From: Cyclobacteriaceae bacterium
Lineage (GTDB): Bacteria; Bacteroidota; Bacteroidia; Cytophagales; Cyclobacteriaceae
Assembly: GCA_026989505.1 (NCBI GenBank)
Contig: JALSJF010000012.1
Coordinates: forward strand, 1 to 33,807
Direction of reading: 5' to 3'
Length of the DNA: 33,807 nt
Shown: positions 1-8,651 of the stretch, piece by piece
Layout of the letters: the number at the start of each line of letters is the position of its first letter
How positions within the stretch are numbered: position 1 is the first letter of the stretch
Program-made: the position numbers and the translations under genes
Notes under the pieces: generated by a model
Database searches by the model: none
What the model was told of the DNA's origin: nothing
Seen by the model: the letters and a program-made list of their open reading frames with translations, nothing else

Positions 1-27
1 TAAAAAGTTATCGTTAAAAGCGGTCAT
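1..27 (-). CDS. hemE: Uroporphyrinogen decarboxylase, N-terminal 9 codons only (probable)
   Basis: Directly after hemL an ATG overlaps the hemL stop (TAATG, one shared base) and opens a frame of nine codons reading MTAFNDNFL before the window ends. HemE proteins of the Bacteroidota commonly begin with a short stretch like LKNDLLLRALRGE, so the N-D-x-F-L pattern fits. The product would decarboxylate uroporphyrinogen III to coproporphyrinogen III, the next step after HemD. The identification rests on nine residues, the overlap and the pathway context, so it is an inference. Confidence 0.5.
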
Positions 28-1319
28 TATTTTTTCAGGTTGATAATTGATTGATAAACAATTTTTTCCAGGCGTTCAAATTCTACCTCCAGCAGGGCGG
101 TTGACAAAAACCACGACTCGAACTGCGATGGTGGCAAGAAAACGCCATTTTTGATCATTTGCCAGAAGAACTTACCAAATAATCGGGTATCGCTGGCTTG
201 TGCCGATTTAAAATCGGTTACTTCTCCGGCTGTAAAAAACGGGTTAATCATGGAACCAAAAGCATTAACGGTAACCGGGATACCGGCTTCGTCAGCGGCC
301 GCTTTCATGGTCTCGGCCAGGGAAGTTGTTCTCCCGGTAAATTGCTGATAAGGATTTTGCTTTTGTAGTTCGGTAAGCGTTGCCAGGCCGGCTGCCATGG
401 CTACCGGATTACCTGATAAAGTGCCCGCCTGGTACACCTCTCCCAGGGGCGCTACCATATCCATAATTTCTGCCCGGGCACCGTAAGCCCCCACGGGAAA
501 GCCCCCGCCAATTACTTTGCCGAGGCAGGTAATGTCAGCTTTAATGCCCACCAGGTCCTGGGTGCCGCCAAACTTTGCCCGAAAACCGGTCATTACCTCA
601 TCCACAATGATCAGTGCCCCATGATCAGCCGCCAGCGCTGCCAGGCCCTGTAAAAACTCAGCCGTGGGCACCACTACCCCCATATTGCCGGCCACGGGCT
701 CCAGGATAACCGCGGCTATATCGTCATGCTGCGAAAATAATTCCGCCACTGTGTCAATGTTATTGTATTCTGCCACCAGGGTATTACCTACTGCTGCCTG
801 CGGCACCCCTTTGCTAGCCGGCAGGCTTAGCGTAGCCAGCCCCGAGCCGGCCGCTACCAGCAGGGCATCCATATGGCCGTGATAGCAGCCGGAAAATTTA
901 ATAATCTTATCGCGGCCGGTATAAGCCCGTGCCAGGCGAATGGCACTCAGCACCGCTTCGGTACCGGAGTTAACAAAGCGGATTTTGTCAATGGTTGGGA
1001 AAGCCCCGGTAATTAATTCGGCCAGGTAAATTTCTTTTTCGGCAGTAGCCCCGTAACTAAAACCCAGTTCAACGGCTGCCGCCACGGCCTTCCTTACCTG
1101 CGGATACCCATGGCCGAGGATCATGGGGCCATAAGATAATACGAGGTCAATGTATTCGTTACCATCCACATCGTAGATAAACGGCCCGCTGGCATGGCTG
1201 ATGAACAGGGGCTGGCCGCCAACCGAAGCAAAGGCCCGCACCGGGCTGTTGACCCCGCCAACCAATACTTTTTCGGCACGCTGCAAAGCGGCAGCAGATT
1301 TATTAAATGATCTATTCAT
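27..1319 (-). CDS. hemL: Glutamate-1-semialdehyde 2,1-aminomutase
   Basis: A 430-residue PLP enzyme that converts glutamate-1-semialdehyde to 5-aminolevulinate in the C5 pathway, in the cytosol. The N-terminus ([11 protein letters not shown], residues 20-30) and the NSGTEAV motif (117-123) are typical of HemL. The PLP-binding lysine is K268 within [11 protein letters not shown]. Length matches the family. The start ATG lies inside the end of hemB (ATGAATAG, 8-base overlap), which suggests translational coupling. It is the fifth gene of the hemACDBLE chain. HemA makes its substrate as a labile intermediate, so coexpression with hemA makes sense. Confidence 0.97.
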   Translation of the reverse strand: MNRSFNKSAAALQRAEKVLVGGVNSPVRAFASVGGQPLFISHASGPFIYDVDGNEYIDLVLSYGPMILGHGYPQVRKAVAAAVELGFSYGATAEKEIYLAELITGAFPTIDKIRFVNSGTEAVLSAIRLARAYTGRDKIIKFSGCYHGHMDALLVAAGSGLATLSLPASKGVPQAAVGNTLVAEYNNIDTVAELFSQHDDIAAVILEPVAGNMGVVVPTAEFLQGLAALAADHGALIIVDEVMTGFRAKFGGTQDLVGIKADITCLGKVIGGGFPVGAYGARAEIMDMVAPLGEVYQAGTLSGNPVAMAAGLATLTELQKQNPYQQFTGRTTSLAETMKAAADEAGIPVTVNAFGSMINPFFTAGEVTDFKSAQASDTRLFGKFFWQMIKNGVFLPPSQFESWFLSTALLEVEFERLEKIVYQSIINLKK

Positions 1320-2286
1320 AATTCACCTTGTTAAGAAGTCCGGCTGCCTCCAGGGCAAAATAGGTAATGATGATATCGGCCCCCGCCCGCTTTATGGATA
1401 ACAGCAGTTCCATCATTACCTTATCACCATCAATCCAGCCCTTGGCTGCGGCCGCTTTAATCATGGCATATTCGCCACTCACATTATAGGCCGCAATGGG
1501 TTTATTAAAGTTTTCTTTCAGGGCCCTTACCACATCAAGGTAAGCCATGGCCGGTTTCACCATGAGGATATCAGCGCCTTCCAGATCATCATATTCGGCT
1601 TCCAGCAACCCTTCACGGCTGTTGGCGGGGTCCATCTGGTAGGTCTTACGGTCACCAAAAGAAGGGGCCGAGTCGGCCGCCTCACGAAACGGGCCATAAA
1701 AAGCCGAAGCATATTTAACCGTATAGGCCATAACAGGCAGGTTGGGATAGCCATTAGCATCGAGTGCCTCGCGAATATTTTCAATGGTGCCGTCCATCAT
1801 TCCCGAAGGGGCTACCATGTCGGCCCCGGCCCGGGCGTGTGACAGCACCTGCTTGCGGATATTGCCAAGGGTAAGGTCATTATCCACATAATCATCTACC
1901 AGCACCCCGCAATGGCCATGCGAAGTATATTCACAAAAACAAACATCGGTAATTACGGTAACCTGCGGATAGTCCTTTTTGATATAACGGACAGCCCGTT
2001 GAATTATACCCTCATCATTCCAGGTTTCAGCACCCTCCTCATCTTTGCTGGCGGGGATGCCAAAAAGTAATACGGCCGGTATCCTGGCCGCAGCTACCTT
2101 ATCCATAATCCCGGGCAGTTTATCCACCGAGTAGCGGTTTACCCCGGGCATGGAAGAAATGGGGGCATCGATGTTCTCCCCTTCCTCAATAAACAGGGGG
2201 TAAACAAAATCATTTACCGACAACTGGTTTTCCCTCACCAGCCTGCGCAAACTATTGCTGTTTCGTAATCTTCTGGTCCTATGCAT
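1312..2286 (-). CDS. hemB: Delta-aminolevulinic acid dehydratase (porphobilinogen synthase)
   Basis: A 324-residue enzyme condensing two 5-aminolevulinates to porphobilinogen. Visible signatures are the cysteine-rich zinc site in the [16 protein letters not shown] segment (three cysteines, so probably a zinc-dependent form) and the two active-site lysines in [15 protein letters not shown] and in [14 protein letters not shown]. Length is normal. The ATG at 2286 overlaps the end of hemD by 8 bases (ATGCATAG), the same geometry as the hemB/hemL junction. Cytosolic; supplies HemC. Confidence 0.97.
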   Translation of the reverse strand: MHRTRRLRNSNSLRRLVRENQLSVNDFVYPLFIEEGENIDAPISSMPGVNRYSVDKLPGIMDKVAAARIPAVLLFGIPASKDEEGAETWNDEGIIQRAVRYIKKDYPQVTVITDVCFCEYTSHGHCGVLVDDYVDNDLTLGNIRKQVLSHARAGADMVAPSGMMDGTIENIREALDANGYPNLPVMAYTVKYASAFYGPFREAADSAPSFGDRKTYQMDPANSREGLLEAEYDDLEGADILMVKPAMAYLDVVRALKENFNKPIAAYNVSGEYAMIKAAAAKGWIDGDKVMMELLLSIKRAGADIIITYFALEAAGLLNKVNYE

Positions 2287-2995
2287 GGTCTTTTATGTCT
2301 GCAATTAAATAGTCCACTAAAACTTTTACCTGCGGTTCGGGGGCAGTGTGCACCCGGTTAAAATATTTTTTTGCTTCCGAAGCGGTAGTATCGCCCAGGC
2401 AATAGGCCGCAGCATGGGTAGTATTGCCCCCTTCCACGTAGCCCCGCACCCCCGAAGGGCTAAAAAACAGCACCCTGTCAAACTGTTCACCTAACAGCTT
2501 TGGCAGGATGACCGTATCGTAAACCACCACCTCTGTTACCGCAACCTGATGGCCGGCCAGCAGCTCAAACAGTTCATCCCTGCGTAAATTGCCCACAAAA
2601 GCCACAAATTTATGCTGGCGATAGTTCGCTGTGATAACCTTGCCCAACTCATGCGCAGAGCGGGCCGCTACGGCTACGGTTACCCCCAGGTGGTTAAGGG
2701 CTACGGCCGTCTTACCACCCACACAATAGGCGGCTTTGATTTTAGCGAAGTTAAAACCATTGTGCTGCAATGATTTTACTGCCTGCACACTGGTAAAAAG
2801 GGCATTTACCGGGGTGGTAAATGACAAGTCAGGCTGACGAAAATGCTTCTCGATAAAGGCAACTTCTTTAACCTGAATATTATGTGCCCGCAAGCGGGTT
2901 CGCTCTCCTATAGGCAATAGCTTGGTACTCAGCACTTTGTGTACGTTGCCGGATACTGGCGCCTGGTTACTATGTGTTTGTACCACCTTTACCAT
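2279..2995 (-). CDS. hemD: Uroporphyrinogen-III synthase
   Basis: A protein of about 238 residues from the poorly conserved HemD family, which cyclises hydroxymethylbilane with inversion of ring D. Family-like features are the [10 protein letters not shown] segment and the C-terminal [12 protein letters not shown] segment. The assignment is strengthened by its place between hemC and hemB. I prefer the ATG at 2995, which shares one base with the hemC stop (TGATG), over a GTG one codon upstream. Without the context the sequence alone would give only moderate confidence. Confidence 0.9.
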   Translation of the reverse strand: MVKVVQTHSNQAPVSGNVHKVLSTKLLPIGERTRLRAHNIQVKEVAFIEKHFRQPDLSFTTPVNALFTSVQAVKSLQHNGFNFAKIKAAYCVGGKTAVALNHLGVTVAVAARSAHELGKVITANYRQHKFVAFVGNLRRDELFELLAGHQVAVTEVVVYDTVILPKLLGEQFDRVLFFSPSGVRGYVEGGNTTHAAAYCLGDTTASEAKKYFNRVHTAPEPQVKVLVDYLIADIKDHA

Positions 2996-3921
2996 CACGG
3001 TGTAAGGTTTTTCCTGATCTCCTCAATAATGGCCTCGCCCCCCCGGGCCAGTACTTCCTGTGCCCACTGTACGCCCAGGCCTTGCGCCCCGGCCTCCCCG
3101 GCAACATTCACTTCCACTTTTCTTTCCCCGTTGATGCTGTAAACACCGCCCTTGAAGAGCACTTTTTTGCCGTCTAACTGCGCATGTGCGCCAATAGGCG
3201 AAGTACAGCCGCCTTCAAGGGTACGCATAAAGTCACGCTCAATAGCCACCATACGTTCGGTAGCCGGGTGGTTCAATACGGGCCTTAGCTCGGCAACCAA
3301 AGCAGCATCTTGCAGGCGGGCCGTTACCATAATGGCCCCTTGCGCAGGGGCGGGCACCATCCAGTCCAAAATAATACTGTTGGCCGGCAATTCATTAACC
3401 CTTTCCAAACCGGCACGGGCAAAAATAGCCCCCAGCCAATCTGATTCTGCCAGTTTACGCAACCGGGTCTGTACGTTGCCGCGCAGCCCCACCACCGTAT
3501 GATGGGGATAGCGGCTCAGCCATTGGGCCTTGCGCCTGAGGCTGCCGGTAGCAATAACAGCCGGCCTGTCATCCGCAAAATCAGGGGCTGTTGCCGATTT
3601 ATAAACCAATATATCGTTAAAATCGCCCCTCGGCAATACGGCCATCTGCACAATATCTTCCGGCAATTCGGTGGGCACATCTTTGAGGGAATGTACGGCA
3701 ATATCTATTTCATTTCTGCGCATGGCCTCATCCAGCATGCGGGTAAACAGGCCCACCCCGCCAATTTCATGTAAAGGCTTGTCTTGTTGCTGGTCACCTT
3801 CCGACTCTACGGTAACCACTGCGCAATTTATCCCATGCAAAGTGAGTTCTTTTTCTACCAACGATGCCTGCCAAAGTGCAAGTTTACTGCCTCTGGTCCC
3901 TATTCTGATTACCTGGCTCAT
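2995..3921 (-). CDS. hemC: Hydroxymethylbilane synthase (porphobilinogen deaminase)
   Basis: A 308-residue enzyme that polymerises four porphobilinogens to hydroxymethylbilane. The start is RIGTRGSKLALWQA, the substrate-binding segments include AVHSLKDVPTELP and ATGSLRRKAQ, and the dipyrromethane cofactor cysteine is C239 in EGGCTSPIGAHA. Full length. The ATG overlaps the hemA stop in an ATGA quartet. It is second in the operon after hemA, an order also known from other bacteria. Confidence 0.97.
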   Translation of the reverse strand: MSQVIRIGTRGSKLALWQASLVEKELTLHGINCAVVTVESEGDQQQDKPLHEIGGVGLFTRMLDEAMRRNEIDIAVHSLKDVPTELPEDIVQMAVLPRGDFNDILVYKSATAPDFADDRPAVIATGSLRRKAQWLSRYPHHTVVGLRGNVQTRLRKLAESDWLGAIFARAGLERVNELPANSIILDWMVPAPAQGAIMVTARLQDAALVAELRPVLNHPATERMVAIERDFMRTLEGGCTSPIGAHAQLDGKKVLFKGGVYSINGERKVEVNVAGEAGAQGLGVQWAQEVLARGGEAIIEEIRKNLTP

Positions 3922-5186
3922 GCAACCGCTTCTTTTTCTGTCTCAAAAATACGGTAAATCAAATCAAGGGTTTGGTTGGCATCAAGGCTATTGGGTTTCA
4001 TGTGTTTGGCAAACTGCCGCACCACTTTCTGCATCAGTTGGGCCGTAATATGGTCCAGGTCTTCGCTGGTAAACTGGTCGCGCTTGCGCAGGTGCTGGTT
4101 GATTTCGTTCCTGCGGATTTCTTCAAGCGATTGGCGTAGGGTATTAATGGCCGGGGCAAACTTACGGTTATCCAGCCAGGCGAAAAAGTCATGCTCAATT
4201 TCGGCAATAATAGCCTCGGCCCGGGGTATCTCATCCCTGCGATGGTCCAGGGTGGCATTGGTAATTTTTGACAACCGGTCAACATCCACTACGCGCACAT
4301 GGCTTAACTCCTTGACCTCAGGGGCTACGTTACTGGGCATAGACAGGTCTAATATCAATAATTCTTTGCCGGCCGGAATATCATTGCTGGTAACGGTAGG
4401 ATGATCGGCACCTGTAGCCACTATCATAATATCTGTATTACTAACCTGCTTATTGAGGTTGGCAATCTCACAAACTTCTACGTGCGGGGGCTTACCGGCA
4501 ATAAGTTCCTTCAGTTTCTCCTGCGAGCGGTTAGCCACAACAATTTTTTCCGGCAGGGCATATTCCAGCAAGTGCTTATAGGTGTTTTTACCAATTTCTC
4601 CCAAGCCATAAAGTAAAACAGTTTTATCGGTTAGCGTGGTAAACTCAGCGAGTAAAAACTGCACGGCTGCATAGGCTACCGAGGTGGTACCCGAGCTCAG
4701 GTCAGTCTCGTTTTTTACCCGCTTACTGGCATGCATTAAATGGCTGAACAGTTTATCGAGGTACGTATTGACTGCCCCCAGGGATTGACTAAGTTGAAAA
4801 GCCCTTTTCAACTGGCCAACAATTTCGTAATCGCCAAGTATCTGGCTATCCAGGCCCGATACCAGCCGGAACAAATGGGTTACCGCTTCGGCAGCTTTAT
4901 ACACATAGGCTACGCTGGCAAACTCTTTAACCGTACCCTCCTGCCAATAATTGCTCAACAACTCAATAAGCTTAAATGGGTGTTCGGCAAAGCCAATAAT
5001 CTCGGTACGGTTACAGGTAGAAACCAGCAACAGGCCATCAATGCCCCTATCTACGGCATTTTTGATTAAATCTTCCTGGTTGGCGGCCGAAATGCTGAAT
5101 TTACCCCGCGTAGCCGTGTCGGCTTTCTTATAATTTATGCCCGCAATATAGAGTTTTTTGGGGCTGTTGAATCCTGCTGTGCTCAT
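3918..5186 (-). CDS. hemA: Glutamyl-tRNA reductase
   Basis: A 422-residue NADPH-dependent enzyme that reduces glutamyl-tRNA(Glu) to glutamate-1-semialdehyde, the committed and usually regulated step of C5 haem synthesis. The catalytic cysteine is in VSTCNRTEI (about residue 58) and the nucleotide-binding GLGEIG is near residue 194. The helical dimerisation domain follows at the C-terminus. The open frame extends six codons upstream to a TTG, but the ATG at 5186 is the better start. First gene of the minus-strand haem operon, divergent from hemH across about 185 bp. Confidence 0.96.
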   Translation of the reverse strand: MSTAGFNSPKKLYIAGINYKKADTATRGKFSISAANQEDLIKNAVDRGIDGLLLVSTCNRTEIIGFAEHPFKLIELLSNYWQEGTVKEFASVAYVYKAAEAVTHLFRLVSGLDSQILGDYEIVGQLKRAFQLSQSLGAVNTYLDKLFSHLMHASKRVKNETDLSSGTTSVAYAAVQFLLAEFTTLTDKTVLLYGLGEIGKNTYKHLLEYALPEKIVVANRSQEKLKELIAGKPPHVEVCEIANLNKQVSNTDIMIVATGADHPTVTSNDIPAGKELLILDLSMPSNVAPEVKELSHVRVVDVDRLSKITNATLDHRRDEIPRAEAIIAEIEHDFFAWLDNRKFAPAINTLRQSLEEIRRNEINQHLRKRDQFTSEDLDHITAQLMQKVVRQFAKHMKPNSLDANQTLDLIYRIFETEKEAVA

Positions 5187-5316
5187 TATAGTAAAGTTGT
5201 ACAAAATTGTAATTTTATGGCCAACAGAAATGCCGCATTAAGGATTTAATTATAACGAAAGCGGTATTTTTATGCCTCTACGGCCAAATAAATTACGTTT
5301 CCACTGCTGCCGGCCG

Positions 5317-5324
5317 TATATTTG
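5317..5324 (+). promoter_or_regulatory. Bacteroidota-type -7 element for hemH-hemG
   Basis: TATATTTG fits the TAnnTTTG consensus of the Bacteroidota primary sigma factor and lies 48 bp before the hemH start. No clean -33 TTTG is present at the usual spacing; TTTC at 5298 is the nearest. No equally good element was found for hemA on the other strand. Confidence 0.4.
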
Positions 5325-5371
5325 CCGATATAACTAAACTTATAGACAAAACTTAATTAAACCGATAAATT

Positions 5372-6412
5372 TTGTCCCCTGCCAGCCTACAAAAGCCAGC
5401 CGTTTTGCTTGTAAACCTGGGGTCACCCGACCATCCGGAAGAAAAGGCCGTAGGCCGCTATTTACGGGAGTTTTTAATGGACCGTTATGTAATTGATGTC
5501 CCCTTTTTACTACGGTATTTTTTGGTAAATTTCGCTATTGTTCCCAGGCGGGCGGCTAATTCGGCCGCCCTGTATCAAAAAATATGGACAGCAGAAGGTT
5601 CGCCCCTGATCTTTAATACCGAAAACCTGGCCCGCAAAGTTGGGCAAAAACTAAATATTCCGGTTATCATGGCCATGCGTTATGGCGAACCTGCTATTGC
5701 CACGGCTGTACAACAATTACACGACATGCAAATAACCGACCTGTATGTAGTGCCATTATACCCGCAATATGCCATGTCAACTACGCAAACGGTAAACGAA
5801 GAGGTGGCCAAACAGCTTGCCAGGCTGCTGCCCGGGATAAGCCTGACCACCGCCCCCCCCTTCTACCAGGATGAAGATTACTTGCGTGTACTGACAGAAA
5901 ATATACGCAGCCAGTTAGCAAAAACCACCTTTGACCACCTGCTGTTCTCTTACCACGGGGTACCGGAAAGGCACTTGCGCAAAACCGACCCCACCGGCAA
6001 CCATTGCCTGATAAACCAGGACTGCTGCCAGGTGGCCAGCGAAGCTCATGCCGTATGCTACAAACACCAATGCCTGGTGACCACCGAACGCGTGGCACAG
6101 GCACTAGGTTTGCCGGCAGAACAGTACAGTATATCCTTTCAATCCCGACTGGGCAAAGACCCCTGGATACAGCCCTACACTACCGATATCCTTAAAAAGC
6201 TGGCGGCCGGAGGCGTTAAAAAACTGGCGGTAGTTACCCCGGCTTTCGTTAGCGATTGCCTGGAAACTATCGAGGAAATCGGAGAAGAGGCCCGGGAGGA
6301 TTTTCTGGCGGCCGGAGGAACGGAGTTTTACCGCATTACTTGTTTGAATGATGACGACAACTGGGTTGACACCCTGGTTAATTGGAGTAAAATCGCACTA
6401 AACCTACCCTGA
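5372..6412 (+). CDS. hemH: Ferrochelatase with internal cysteine cluster
   Basis: A 346-residue ferrochelatase inserting Fe(II) into protoporphyrin IX. It shows the N-terminal AVLLVNLGSPD, the active-site histidine H195 in FSYHGVPERH, and SFQSRLGKDPWIQPYT. Unusual is a cysteine-rich segment just after the histidine, with cysteines 212, 218, 219, 229 and 234. Ferrochelatases with an internal cysteine-ligated [2Fe-2S] cluster are known, and this segment is a candidate site. The only plausible start is a TTG at 5372, since an in-frame TAA stands two codons upstream and no ATG precedes the conserved region. It overlaps hemG by one base. Confidence 0.96.
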   Translation: MSPASLQKPAVLLVNLGSPDHPEEKAVGRYLREFLMDRYVIDVPFLLRYFLVNFAIVPRRAANSAALYQKIWTAEGSPLIFNTENLARKVGQKLNIPVIMAMRYGEPAIATAVQQLHDMQITDLYVVPLYPQYAMSTTQTVNEEVAKQLARLLPGISLTTAPPFYQDEDYLRVLTENIRSQLAKTTFDHLLFSYHGVPERHLRKTDPTGNHCLINQDCCQVASEAHAVCYKHQCLVTTERVAQALGLPAEQYSISFQSRLGKDPWIQPYTTDILKKLAAGGVKKLAVVTPAFVSDCLETIEEIGEEAREDFLAAGGTEFYRITCLNDDDNWVDTLVNWSKIALNLP

Positions 6413-7743
6413 TGGAAAAAGTAGATACTATTGTTCTTGGAGCCGGCATCTCGGGGTTAACGGCAGCGCACTATTTACATAAAAAAGGGGTTGATTTCTT
6501 GTTGCTGGAAAGCAGCAACCGGGCTGGCGGGGTAATTCAAACGGCTAAAACCGGCCGCTACCAGGTTGAAAAAGGGCCAAACTCCATCATGCTGAATGAG
6601 AATGTTCAGGCCCTGATTGATGACCTCGGCCTTGGTGATAAGGTGTTAACCGCCCCTGATGTAGAAAAAAACCGCTATTTGTATTTCAAGGGCAAACTTA
6701 CCCCGGCCAAACCCGGGCCCGGCATCCTCAAAACCGGCTTGCTGCCCTTTGCAAGTGTAATGGCATTTTTACGCGAGCCGTTTGTCAAGCCTACGACAAA
6801 AGACGATGAGAGTATTGCCGATTTTTTCACCCGCAGGCTAAACAAAGACATCCTCGAAAACCTGATTAACCCGATGGTTTCCGGGGTTTATGCCGGTGAT
6901 CCGGCCAAACTTAGCCTCCGCTCTACTTTTAAAAAGCTGTATGCCATGGAACAGGAACACGGTTCCCTGATAAAAGCGGCCATCAAGAAGCGTAAAGAAA
7001 AAAAATTTAAGCGCATCTTAACCTCGTTTCAGGGAGGGCTGTCCACGTTTACCAATAGCCTGGCCCACCCGTTTAAAGAAAAAACAGCGTATAACAGCAC
7101 CGTAATTTCGGTAACCAGGGAAGGGGAAGGTTACCGGGTAAGTTTTGACCGGGAAGGCAAGCGCACGGCCATTATATGCCGGCAGGTAATCTCTACGGTA
7201 TCCACCAAAGCTACGGCCGACATATTTACCGGTTTGGCAGAAGCGGTTAAAGATGAACTAAGGCAGGTATTTTATGCCCCAATGCTCTTGCTTTACCTTG
7301 CCTATCATAAAAACGATATGGGCTTTGACCCGGATGGCTTTGGCTTTCTCATCCCGCAAAAGGAGAATATGCCGTTTCTGGGCGCTATCTGGAGCTCCGC
7401 CCTCTTCCCCCAGGTTGCCCCCGCCAACCAGCTTTTGAGTACAGTATTTGTGGGTGGGGCCAATAATACGGCAGTAACCGAGCAAGCGGCAACACAGGCT
7501 ACCGAAGCTGAAAACTCTTTTGCCGGGGTAATGGACATCAGGGCCAGGCCGGAGTTTCGGGAATTTTATCTTAAAAAGGAAGCTATACCGCAGTTTCATG
7601 TGGGATATTATAAAATACAGCAGGCCATTGATGCGTTTGAACAGGCCAACCCCGGGCTCTACATCTCCGGCAACTGGCGCAGCGGGGTGGCCATTGGCGA
7701 CTGCGTGGACTATAATAAAGAACTGGTGCTAAAGAAGTTCTGA
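6412..7743 (+). CDS. hemG: Protoporphyrinogen oxidase, FAD-dependent (HemY type)
   Basis: A 443-residue flavoprotein that oxidises protoporphyrinogen IX to protoporphyrin IX with oxygen as the usual acceptor. The N-terminus carries the dinucleotide-binding VLGAGISGLTAAHYL and the following ESSNRAGGVIQT, with ISGNWRSGVAIGDCV near the C-terminus closing the FAD site. Length agrees with the HemY family rather than the short flavodoxin-like HemG. Its ATG shares one base with the hemH stop (TGATG), so the two are an operon. A coproporphyrinogen oxidase role is the main alternative, but the pairing with a protoporphyrin-type pathway is more likely. Confidence 0.93.
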   Translation: MEKVDTIVLGAGISGLTAAHYLHKKGVDFLLLESSNRAGGVIQTAKTGRYQVEKGPNSIMLNENVQALIDDLGLGDKVLTAPDVEKNRYLYFKGKLTPAKPGPGILKTGLLPFASVMAFLREPFVKPTTKDDESIADFFTRRLNKDILENLINPMVSGVYAGDPAKLSLRSTFKKLYAMEQEHGSLIKAAIKKRKEKKFKRILTSFQGGLSTFTNSLAHPFKEKTAYNSTVISVTREGEGYRVSFDREGKRTAIICRQVISTVSTKATADIFTGLAEAVKDELRQVFYAPMLLLYLAYHKNDMGFDPDGFGFLIPQKENMPFLGAIWSSALFPQVAPANQLLSTVFVGGANNTAVTEQAATQATEAENSFAGVMDIRARPEFREFYLKKEAIPQFHVGYYKIQQAIDAFEQANPGLYISGNWRSGVAIGDCVDYNKELVLKKF

Positions 7744-7744
7744 C

Positions 7745-7770
7745 AAAAAAATAGCCGGTAATTACCAGCT
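7745..7770 (-). terminator. Rho-independent terminator between convergent genes
   Basis: On the minus strand AGCTGGT-AATT-ACCGGCT forms a 7-bp stem with one G-T pair and is followed by ATTTTTTT. It lies about 160 bp past the stop of the CAP-domain gene and directly after the hemG stop. The same hairpin read on the plus strand is followed by only a short TTTAAT, so it may stop hemHG transcripts weakly as well. Confidence 0.55.
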
Positions 7771-7930
7771 TTAATGGGAATTCCCTTCTTAACTCCCGTG
7801 GCGACATCCAACTCCATTCTGTCAATGCCGCTTCCCACTTGGCAGTAACACACGGTTACTGTTTTCCGGTACAAAAGTAAACAGAAGTTATTAACCAATT
7901 GTATAAGGGATATTACCGATTTATTAAGGA

Positions 7931-8569
7931 TCAGTCGGCAAACTTGGCACAAAAGTCCATAACACAAGTAAACCTATACGTACTGTGCGGGGCAATAGCC
8001 ACCCCAATATATTTCAATTCAGGGTTAAGGATGCTCTTGCGGTGCCCAAGGCTGGGCACATCCTGGTCCAACAACAACTGGCCAACAATACGCACGGCAT
8101 CTTCGTAGCCATAGGAGCAGTTTTCCGCCATCGTTTTCCATCCTTGCACGTACCTGGGCAACCGTTTGGCAAAGGTTGTGCCGTCAGAAGAAGTATGCCC
8201 CACCAGCCCATGCTTACCGGTATCACGGGCATGGTAGCGGGCGGCTTTAAACAAGTCCTCATCCGGCTGCAACATGGGCAGATTTTTGGCAGCCTCCATG
8301 TCTTTTTTCAGCGACTCCAGATAGGCATTACCCGAGCCGGCCATGTTGGCATAAGGTATAGGGTTAAATTGCTGAAAATAGGTTTGCAGGTATTTCCTGC
8401 CATCCAGCCGGGCCAGGTTAACCAGCAGGATTACTTTTTTCTCCGCTGCCGTGAGATAAGCGGCATCGCTGGCGGTGTTAGCCCTGGCCAACTCCGCTGC
8501 CGACCAGACCGGTTGCGGGGGCTGTCGGGCAGGCATAAAAAAGAGGTGAAAGAAGAGTAACAACTGCAT
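7931..8569 (-). CDS. CAP/SCP-domain secreted protein (YkwD-like)
   Basis: A 212-residue protein with a short hydrophobic N-terminus (MQLLLFFHLFFMPA) that may be a signal peptide. The rest is a CAP (SCP/PR1) domain: VNLARLDGRKY, the first conserved histidine in ARYHARDTGKHGLVGH, AENCSYGYEDA and the terminal SLGHRKSILNPELKYIGVAI. Bacterial members are extracytoplasmic and of mostly unknown activity. It follows the D-2-hydroxyacid dehydrogenase on the same strand with an 82-bp gap containing an inverted repeat (8601-8624), so it may have its own promoter there. Confidence 0.85.
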   Translation of the reverse strand: MQLLLFFHLFFMPARQPPQPVWSAAELARANTASDAAYLTAAEKKVILLVNLARLDGRKYLQTYFQQFNPIPYANMAGSGNAYLESLKKDMEAAKNLPMLQPDEDLFKAARYHARDTGKHGLVGHTSSDGTTFAKRLPRYVQGWKTMAENCSYGYEDAVRIVGQLLLDQDVPSLGHRKSILNPELKYIGVAIAPHSTYRFTCVMDFCAKFAD

Positions 8570-8600
8570 GAACTATCTTTAATCCTTTTACCCAGCCATA

Positions 8601-8624
8601 ATTATTCGCGATTTTCGTGAATAT
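8601..8624. repeat. Imperfect inverted repeat, related to the one at 9747
   Basis: ATTATTCGCGA and TCGTGAATAT flank TTT. The arms are nearly complementary, and the layout matches the perfect repeat at 9747-9771 (ATTATTCATGA, three bases, TCATGAATAAT). It lies 32 bp upstream of the CAP-domain gene start and 27 bp past the dehydrogenase stop. It may be an operator for the CAP gene or a weak hairpin terminator for the dehydrogenase. Confidence 0.5.
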
Positions 8625-8651
8625 CGGGGTTAAAGCTACTGAATTTTCCGG

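Noticed and set aside
5187-5204. Upstream TTG start for hemA adding six residues
   Set aside because: The added residues are not typical of the family and the ATG at 5186 gives the normal N-terminus.
7985-8560. 191-codon open frame on the plus strand opposite the CAP-domain gene
   Set aside because: The minus strand carries the ordered CAP motifs; the plus frame is a by-product of GC bias.
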